Positions 58,653 through 64,000 of a stretch of 64,000 nt of DNA are shown here, piece after piece. A program made the translations under genes and the position numbers. The DNA comes from Candidatus Peribacteraceae bacterium (GTDB lineage: Bacteria > Patescibacteriota > Gracilibacteria > Peribacterales > Peribacteraceae): the NCBI GenBank assembly GCA_028703445.1, contig JAQVMW010000004.1, positions 1-64,000 of the forward strand. The letters run 5' to 3'. The stretch's first letter is position 1. The number at the start of each line of letters is the position of its first letter. Below the pieces are notes generated by a model. The model had not been told where the DNA came from, ran no database searches, and was given only the letters and a program-made list of their open reading frames with translations.

Positions 58653-58976
58653 ATGTCCACAATTGATGCACAATCATCGGCTCTGGAATCCCTCGTCCTG
58701 CTCGTCTATCCACCCATTGGAGCAGATGGAACACACATGCCTGACACGCTGCATATGGAGCTGACACATGCCAAGCGCTTCTGCCGGGCGCGACTGGCCC
58801 ATGCGCTTGCCGATCTCCCCCCTGATCATTGCATACAACTATTGACTGAGCGGCGCACTGCGCTCGAAGCATTCGTTCAGGAATGTGCGGAAAACGAATC
58901 GGCCGGTTTGCCTCCGACTATCGAACATATCGCTTTGCGCCTGCGTCGTCTCGTTCTTTCCCCTTCCGTCGCATGA
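58653..58976 (+). CDS. Small protein between attenuator and ilvA, unknown function
   Basis: A 107-aa helical protein (HMELTHAKRFCRARLAHALADLPPDHCIQLLTERRTALEAFVQEC). Its ATG lies three bases after the attenuator T-run and its stop overlaps the ilvA start (ATGA), so it is the first gene of the attenuated operon and coupled to ilvA. No motif recognised. The location suggests a regulatory or accessory role for threonine dehydratase, but this is inference. Confidence 0.55.
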   Translation: MSTIDAQSSALESLVLLVYPPIGADGTHMPDTLHMELTHAKRFCRARLAHALADLPPDHCIQLLTERRTALEAFVQECAENESAGLPPTIEHIALRLRRLVLSPSVA

Positions 58977-60289
58977 ACACCCTCCCATCCCTGCCTGCCG
59001 GCATGCAGGCCCCCACCCCCGAAGAGATACGCTCGACGCGCAGAGAGCTTCCCCCCGAGCTCATCAGCGAAACCCCCCTGGTGCTCTCTGCCCGTCTTTC
59101 CGGCTCTGCAGGCAGCCCCGTCTACATCAAAGATGAAGGTCAGCAAAAGGTGCGTTCCTACAAAGGACGCGGCAGTGCGGCCAAAATGCTCGCACTCTCC
59201 CAGGAGGAACGTGCGCGCGGAGTCGTCTGTGCCAGCGCGGGAAATCATGCGCAAGGCGTGGCCTCCGCATGCAATTACTTTCACGCCCGTGGCACGATCT
59301 TCATGCCCACCATCACACCGCCGCAGAAAATCGATGCCACGCAGCGCCACGGCAACGGTTTCGTCGATATCGTGCTCCATGGCGACAAGTATGATGAGGC
59401 CGCACAGCAGGCACACACATTCGCCGAGGAAAGAGATGCAGCCTTTCTCCACCCCTTTGACGACTGGGATGTCATCCGGGGACAGGGAACCGTGGGTGCG
59501 GAGATCGCCGAGCAGGTGAACGCTCTTCGCGAGGACTTGAGGGCGGTACTCGTCCCCGTCGGAGGCGGGGGTTTGATGGCCGGAACGATCCTCGCACTGG
59601 AACACTCCCACCCGAGGACACAGGTCATCGGCGTCGAACCGGCCGGAGCTGCCTGCATGACAGAATCACTGAAGGCCGGTCATCCCATCACTCTCGGAAA
59701 TGTCGATACCTTCGTCGATGGAGCGGCCGTTGCCCGCCCCGGAGAAAAGCCCTTCTCTGTCGTTTCCCGGGCTGTGAGAGACGGACGGGCTCGTCTCATG
59801 ACCGTTTCGAACGGCCTTTTGGCCGTAACCATGGTTGATCTCTACCAAATTGATGGAAAAATCACAGAGCCGGCTGGCGCCCTATCCATCGCCGCCCTCG
59901 AACAAGTGAAAGGGGAAATCGAAGGAACAAAGGTTTGCATCCTCTCGGGCACGAACTTTGACATGAATAGAAACCAGAGCGTCCTTGAACATGCGAAGCT
60001 GCACCGCAGGACCAAGGCCTACCTGGGAATCCATCTGCCAAACCGGCCACAGGCGCTCAGGCAAATGCTCAATGATCTGGGAGGGGTGCTGGAGGCGGTC
60101 AATATCACCTACACGCACTTCGATGCCGCACAATCCAACGGGGATCCCTCCCTCATTCTCGGCCTGGAATCGAAGAAGGGAAACTCCAAGGATATCGATA
60201 TTTTGCTTCAAACGCTCACTTCGCTGTGTCATGAGGGTCAGAATCCGCGCTATTCGTTCCACGTCCTTTCAGGCAAGCCGGACCTGTGA
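58973..60289 (+). CDS. ilvA: Threonine dehydratase, biosynthetic
   Basis: PLP enzyme deaminating threonine to 2-oxobutanoate, the first step of isoleucine synthesis. The PLP lysine is Lys64 in KVRSYKGRGSAAKM; GVVCASAGNHAQGVASACN binds the substrate, and VPVGGGGLMAG binds phosphate. The short C-terminal ACT-like regulatory domain (AYLGIHLPNRPQALRQMLNDLGG ... YSFHVLSGKPDL) matches the roughly 420-aa form of Gram-positives, so feedback by isoleucine is likely. Expression appears to be governed by the Ile-type attenuator upstream. No other ilv gene is in the window. Confidence 0.93.
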   Translation: MNTLPSLPAGMQAPTPEEIRSTRRELPPELISETPLVLSARLSGSAGSPVYIKDEGQQKVRSYKGRGSAAKMLALSQEERARGVVCASAGNHAQGVASACNYFHARGTIFMPTITPPQKIDATQRHGNGFVDIVLHGDKYDEAAQQAHTFAEERDAAFLHPFDDWDVIRGQGTVGAEIAEQVNALREDLRAVLVPVGGGGLMAGTILALEHSHPRTQVIGVEPAGAACMTESLKAGHPITLGNVDTFVDGAAVARPGEKPFSVVSRAVRDGRARLMTVSNGLLAVTMVDLYQIDGKITEPAGALSIAALEQVKGEIEGTKVCILSGTNFDMNRNQSVLEHAKLHRRTKAYLGIHLPNRPQALRQMLNDLGGVLEAVNITYTHFDAAQSNGDPSLILGLESKKGNSKDIDILLQTLTSLCHEGQNPRYSFHVLSGKPDL

Positions 60290-60565
60290 ATCTGAAGCCA
60301 ATTTCATGCGAATTAAGCACTCAATGTTTATGTGATATTGATTTATCGTCAAATATGTTCTTTGAATATGAAGAAATTCGACCCTGTATGAACACAAAAT
60401 TTGTACAAACTCCGATCCCCCATCCTCCCCCTCAAAATTAGTGGGTTCAGCCTTTCATGAAGCCAAGAAATGCCGATTTTTTGACAAGTACCAGAATACT
60501 GAGCACAAATATGCGTCAAAGGTATCTAGACAACAAGTCAGCGTTGAGTACACTGCCGCGCCTTT
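60290..60565. other. AT-rich intergenic stretch after ilvA
   Basis: No recognisable gene or terminator stem. A TTGACA (60481-60486) has no good partner -10; TACACT (60549-60554) lies eleven bases before the small ORF and is a better promoter candidate. Confidence 0.45.
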
Positions 60566-60697
60566 ATGGCAACCACTACGATTAAACCCGTGAAGCAACA
60601 TCTTCACTGTGCTTCCGCCCCGCTCGTGCTCATGCACGCGCTGCTCATCACCTTCCTGTCCCTCGCAATGGTGATGAGTCTCCCGGTCCTCGGCTAA
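60566..60697 (+). CDS. Tiny hydrophobic peptide (43 aa), function unknown
   Basis: MATTTIKPVKQHLHCASAP followed by a single membrane helix (LVLMHALLITFLSLAMVM) and SLPVLG. A TACACT hexamer lies eleven bases upstream. About 70 bases downstream is an imperfect hairpin around GCGCTT-CA-AGCGC, ending in GGGCGGG and TTCTTT, which could be a terminator. The size, single helix and isolated unit recall small membrane peptides or type I toxins, but no antisense RNA signal is clear. It could also be a leader peptide whose downstream gene is missing. Confidence 0.4.
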   Translation: MATTTIKPVKQHLHCASAPLVLMHALLITFLSLAMVMSLPVLG

Positions 60698-60842
60698 CGG
60701 CCACACCGGGAACGGACGGAACTTCGCAACCCTGCAGGCATAAACATTCAATAATTGCTCTGCAGTTCCCAACCACCGCCTCCCCGCGCTTCAAGCGCTA
60801 GGTCGGGCGGGTTCTTTAACCCTCAATCAGGCCAATCCTTCC

Positions 60843-61349
60843 TCAGTCACGCTTCAATTCCTTGAGCATACCGGTCGCCACCTCCTTTCCGGGGGCAGGG
60901 TTGCCATCATCTTTTTCCAGTGTGATGATCATATTGGTAAACCCACTCAGATCCCGGTCCGCCTGATAGTCCAGGTTATGCCGGACATCGCCAAACAGAC
61001 TCTTTAAGTGGCCTGTAGACAGGCGCTCGTTCGTTTTGGGATTCACCAGCCAGCCCTCGTAGAAGGTGTCGTCCTTGGGAAGAGCAATATTCACCTGCAG
61101 GGTATGGAGCGACGCTCCTTTCTCAAAAACATGCACTTTGCCGAGGCCGTTGGCCGGCGTTTCGGTATTTCCTGCAATCGGCCCGTAGGCAAAGAATACT
61201 TCTTTGCCGAAACGTAAATCCTGCACGCCTCCCGAAGGGATGTTGTAACGGAAGCTTTCAGAACCGAGCGGTTCCGTGACATCGACGGACGATCCACATC
61301 CTGCGAGAAGCAGGGGCAAAACACCAAGGAGGAGGAATGATTGCTTCAT
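60843..61349 (-). CDS. Lipoprotein with RskA-like C-terminal domain
   Basis: A 168-aa lipoprotein: signal and lipobox are LLLGVLPLLLAGC. The mature domain has FYEGWLVNPKTNERLSTGHL and FTNMIITLEKDDGNPAPGKEVATGML, which match the pattern of the anti-sigma-K (RskA) C-terminal domain, here without the usual membrane and zinc-finger parts. It is probably a free sensor or structural domain on the cell surface. TAGAAT lies 17 bases upstream on its strand. Confidence 0.7.
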   Translation of the reverse strand: MKQSFLLLGVLPLLLAGCGSSVDVTEPLGSESFRYNIPSGGVQDLRFGKEVFFAYGPIAGNTETPANGLGKVHVFEKGASLHTLQVNIALPKDDTFYEGWLVNPKTNERLSTGHLKSLFGDVRHNLDYQADRDLSGFTNMIITLEKDDGNPAPGKEVATGMLKELKRD

Positions 61350-61402
61350 AGAGAGAAATGGGAAAGCATTCTAGCAGGCTGACGCAGTACTCACCAGAGC
61401 AC

Positions 61403-63412
61403 TTATTGTAGAAGTTGAGCGTGTCTTAATCTCTCTGTCTTCGCCTGACGATCCACACTGGCAGCCATGACTTGATAGCGCGGTGCTTCGAGTGGATAGA
61501 TGGTAGCCATAATCTCGGCAACGGACATGAATTCCTCCACATTGGCCGTGATTGCAACGTAGTGGCTGTTTCGCAGAATCGCGTTGTAAAAGTGCTGCAT
61601 GACCTCCGTGAACTCCCCCTTCCGATCTTCAAGCACCGTCGTGCTCTCAAGGGACAGGAGCGGTAAAAGCCCGTGGAGGATGCGAAGGTCTGTGTAGCGA
61701 CCCAGTGCATACGCCTGCTCGTAGGAACGTTTGGCCAGTGCGGTATCTTTCAGTGTCCCGGCGATCTCCGCTTGCAGTATCCATCCGCGCGCATCAATTG
61801 GATTGATTCCTTCCGTATATCGGCGAATGGTATCCAAAGCGACTTCCGGCGACCCGGAACGCAGTTGAAGACGTGTAAGATTGAGAGGTAAATCACGGCT
61901 GTACCACTCCCCTTCTGACCACTGGTACCAGGTGAGAGCCCGTGCAACCTTGCCCTGTGCGTCCACACGCCGGGCCAGCGTCGAGGTCACGGCAAATGCC
62001 CCTTCATGCAGAACTGCGGCAAGCAGGATGATCGCGAAGACAAACTCTGAAGTATGAACAAATTTTTTGTTCTCTTTTCCGGACCTCGCATCCATGAGCA
62101 TCCCTGCGATCAACACCGTGGGCAGGCTGACGGCGATGAAATGCAGATTGAAATCCACCAGATTATGCACCAATACCCCAAGCAGAGATGTAAGCAGCAG
62201 AAACTGTCCGGTGGTGAGCTCACGTCGGGGAATATGTGAGAAGACGCACCGGAGCGGGCAGCCTTTGAGCGGGCAACGGCAAGCAGGAAGAAGCCCCTTC
62301 AGGAACGGGAGGAGCACGGCGAAAGTCAGGGAAAGCAGAAGGAGAGCCGCCGGCCACCCGCGCTCCGCCGCCGCTTTCAGATACACGTTGTGCGGATGAT
62401 CGGAAGTCGCAAAAACATCATCCATGAGGGACGTCTGCGCGAAGCGGAAGCTCCCGGGTCCCCAACCGAAGAAGGGTCGCTCGAGCGAAAGGATCACAGC
62501 CTGTTTCCAGAACGCGCGACGCTCGGTGATGGAATCAACACCTTCGGGAGTGAGGAAGAGCGTGCGCTCCGAGAGCGACTGCACCGCATGCGTACGGGAA
62601 CGCAGGTGATTGCTGAGCCCGAAGATCATGAGCCCGATGATGAGCGTGCCCACGGCAACCGCCAGAGCGCGCTTCCACGACACATGCCGCTTCGCTGCCC
62701 AGAGAATGAGGATGAGCCCCTGTCCGAGGAACACGAGAAATGCCGCACGCGAGAAAGTCAGGAGTAGGCACCCCACCATCACGCCCGCAGGAGTGGTGCG
62801 TTTGAGAATCTTCCAGAACGTTTCGAGCGCCCTCCCCCCCTGCTCATGCTCCGGACGGGAAAGCAACAGCGCTACAGGCCACGCAAGCAGCAGGAGTTCT
62901 GCCCACGCATTGGGCCACGCGTTCTTCCACGGCGCACGCATATCGAGGAACGTCCCGACAAAACGATTGAGCGGCCCGGACGCATAGATGAGTACGCCGA
63001 TGAGGCACGCCAGGAGCACCGTGACCACGAGCACCCGCAGGATAGACATGCGCACCTTCGCATTCTGCGGACGACGGATCATCCAGAAAAAGAGGAGTGC
63101 CAAGGAGACCGTCTGCGCCACCTCGTCAAACCCGTAGTTCATCGTGCTCGTGAGCACGTAGCTCACGGCCGTCCACAAAACGAACACCATCGTCAGCCAC
63201 CAGACCACCGGAGCAATCGGACGATCCGCATCACCGCTGCGCCGTCCACGAAACAGTACGACCGCACAGGCGACAAGACCGAGAAGCAGTGTCGTCTCGA
63301 GTGTCCGCCCGCCCCGCCAGAGGATGACGAACGCGAGCAGCATGAGGAGCGAAACCTGGCTGCATCGCTCCCACGGGACGCGCCTGAGGCGCGCAAAGGT
63401 TTGCGAAAACAT
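61403..63412 (-). CDS. O-antigen-ligase-like membrane protein (Wzy_C) with C-terminal TPR-like region
   Basis: A 669-aa protein with about eleven membrane helices. The O-antigen ligase/polymerase signature is FGWGPGSFRFAQTSLMDDVFATSDHPHNVYLKAAAERGWPAALLLL, including the conserved His and the R/E that follow. The last 180 residues are soluble and helical with TPR-like spacing (ALTWYQWSEGEWYSRDLPLNLTRLQLRSG ... AKRSYEQAYALGRYTDL). It probably ligates or polymerises glycans on the outer face of the membrane, or glycosylates pilins as related PglL/PilO enzymes do. CATACT lies seven bases before the ATG. Confidence 0.82.
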   Translation of the reverse strand: MFSQTFARLRRVPWERCSQVSLLMLLAFVILWRGGRTLETTLLLGLVACAVVLFRGRRSGDADRPIAPVVWWLTMVFVLWTAVSYVLTSTMNYGFDEVAQTVSLALLFFWMIRRPQNAKVRMSILRVLVVTVLLACLIGVLIYASGPLNRFVGTFLDMRAPWKNAWPNAWAELLLLAWPVALLLSRPEHEQGGRALETFWKILKRTTPAGVMVGCLLLTFSRAAFLVFLGQGLILILWAAKRHVSWKRALAVAVGTLIIGLMIFGLSNHLRSRTHAVQSLSERTLFLTPEGVDSITERRAFWKQAVILSLERPFFGWGPGSFRFAQTSLMDDVFATSDHPHNVYLKAAAERGWPAALLLLSLTFAVLLPFLKGLLPACRCPLKGCPLRCVFSHIPRRELTTGQFLLLTSLLGVLVHNLVDFNLHFIAVSLPTVLIAGMLMDARSGKENKKFVHTSEFVFAIILLAAVLHEGAFAVTSTLARRVDAQGKVARALTWYQWSEGEWYSRDLPLNLTRLQLRSGSPEVALDTIRRYTEGINPIDARGWILQAEIAGTLKDTALAKRSYEQAYALGRYTDLRILHGLLPLLSLESTTVLEDRKGEFTEVMQHFYNAILRNSHYVAITANVEEFMSVAEIMATIYPLEAPRYQVMAASVDRQAKTERLRHAQLLQ

Positions 63413-63482
63413 CCGGACCAGTATGCCGAAAAATCACCTTGGGCGGAAGGGTGGAAAGCACGGAAACAGCAGCACATCACAA

Positions 63483-63569
63483 TGGTGCCGACGGGGAGAA
63501 TCGAACTCCCATGACCTTGCGATCACACGCTCCTGAAGCGTGCGCGTCTACCAATTCCGCCACGTCGGC
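63483..63569 (-). tRNA. tRNA-Leu (CAG)
   Basis: Class II tRNA of 87 bases: acceptor GCCGACG/CGTCGGC, anticodon stem CACGC/GCGTG with loop TTCAGGA, a long variable arm, T arm GGGAG/CTCCC, encoded CCA. Confidence 0.95.
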
Positions 63570-63643
63570 ACAGGGCTGCGAGAGTGTACCACACCCCCTG
63601 CGTCGCAAATATTCTTCCCGAGGAGAAAACGGGAGAGGAATCG

Positions 63644-63669
63644 AAAAAGGGCGGCCCGAAGGCCGCCCC
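63644..63669 (-). terminator. Rho-independent terminator of the Calx-beta gene
   Basis: GGGCGGCC (63649-63656), loop CGAA, GGCCGCCC (63661-63668). On the minus strand TTTTT follows. Confidence 0.85.
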
Positions 63670-63691
63670 TGTCTTTCTGAACAAAAGGTCA

Positions 63692-64000
63692 TTAGTCGTA
63701 GATGTACACCGGAACGGAGCTGGGACTTTCGAGCGTGGAACCCAGAGTGGGGCTCGAGAGTATGACCGTGAAGTACTCGTTACTGTCATTGACCGTGTCA
63801 CTGACCACCGGAACCGTGAACGTCTTGCTCTGCTCGCCCGGCTCGAACGTGAGCGTGCCCGTCGTATGGGTGTAATCCAGACCCGGCGATGCGCTGCCGT
63901 TGGAGGTCGTATACGTCACACTCACCGTGTGCTGCGTCCCGCCGATGCGATTCACCGTGAGCACGGCAAGGCCGTCATCCTCCACGACGGAGAAGCTCGA
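63692..64000 (-). CDS. Calx-beta domain protein, 3' part (cut by window edge)
   Basis: At least 102 residues, ending in a Calx-beta domain: SFSVVEDDGLAVLTVNRIGG, TYTTSNGSASPGLDYTHTTGTLTFEPGEQSKTFTVPVVSD and DSNEYFTVILSSP are the typical calcium-binding beta-sandwich phrases. The protein ends in PVYIYD and its terminator follows. The start lies outside the window, so total size and other domains are unknown; relatives are large secreted adhesins. Confidence 0.85.
   Translation of the reverse strand, partial: SSFSVVEDDGLAVLTVNRIGGTQHTVSVTYTTSNGSASPGLDYTHTTGTLTFEPGEQSKTFTVPVVSDTVNDSNEYFTVILSSPTLGSTLESPSSVPVYIYD

Overview
The window reads as a chromosome segment of a streamlined, single-membrane bacterium. 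My inference is a Patescibacteria/CPR lineage, most likely Peregrinibacteria/Peribacteria-like. This rests on the gene set, not on a database match. Supporting signs are an LPxTG-type surface protein, an SLH-domain surface protein, VanW, a teichoic-acid-type glycerophosphotransferase, a T4SS-pilin-like two-helix protein, no outer-membrane genes, tRNAs with encoded CCA, and very tight gene packing. UGA is used as a normal stop (dnaB, secG, rplI, gap and ilvA end in TGA), so this is not a recoded Gracilibacteria-type genome. Many genes lack a Shine-Dalgarno sequence and instead have a -10 hexamer ending 6-9 bases before the start codon, which suggests leaderless transcripts.

Layout. 0-12.6 kb: replication helicase dnaB, mraY, a first GAPDH and fructose-bisphosphatase, two glycosyltransferases, NAD kinase, purA, prmC, a DUF721/DciA-type protein, rpsP and khpA. 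12.6-21 kb: envelope and secretion (pilin-like protein, LPPTG surface protein, secG, a membrane-anchored family-5 solute-binding protein, SLH protein, a small secreted repeat protein) with rplI and tRNA-Val. 21-32 kb: an AT-richer island inserted at the 3' end of tRNA-Ile. It carries a large serine recombinase whose coding sequence runs into the tRNA, an uncharacterised 234-aa protein next to a long foldback, a pentapeptide-repeat membrane protein, a type I restriction-modification operon (hsdR-hsdM-hsdS) and two small unknown genes. 32-45.5 kb: CCA-adding enzyme, endonuclease IV, a second GAPDH, a B3/B4 protein, a DUF559 nuclease between G/C-rich palindromes, dnaK under a CIRCE operator, obg, a HAD-like gene boxed by inverted repeat elements, tRNA-Phe, tRNA-Ala and a P-type ATPase. 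45.5-64 kb: VanW, DsbA-like and lipoprotein genes, a teichoic-acid-type pair, recG, GerMN protein, tRNA-Pro beside a broken partial copy, an HTH-receiver regulator, an isoleucine-type attenuator leading to ilvA, an O-antigen-ligase-like protein, tRNA-Leu, and a Calx-beta protein cut by the window edge.

The most unusual content is outside the genes. (1) A double-hairpin repeat family has three copies and one half copy; two copies in opposite orientation enclose a HAD-like gene lacking its nucleophile. (2) Heptanucleotide-repeat foldbacks occur at four loci with a different 7-base word at each. (3) Palindromes share bases with the ends of mature tRNAs. (4) A classical attenuator has an apparently leaderless Ile-rich leader peptide upstream of threonine dehydratase. 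(5) G/C-rich palindromes sit on both sides of a DUF559 gene.

Pathway logic: two GAPDHs with different residues at the cofactor-selecting position, one beside fructose-bisphosphatase, suggest separate glycolytic and gluconeogenic isoenzymes. The fused nucleotidyltransferase-HAD enzyme and the overlapping glycerophosphotransferase probably make and transfer a CDP-activated polyol phosphate to the cell surface.
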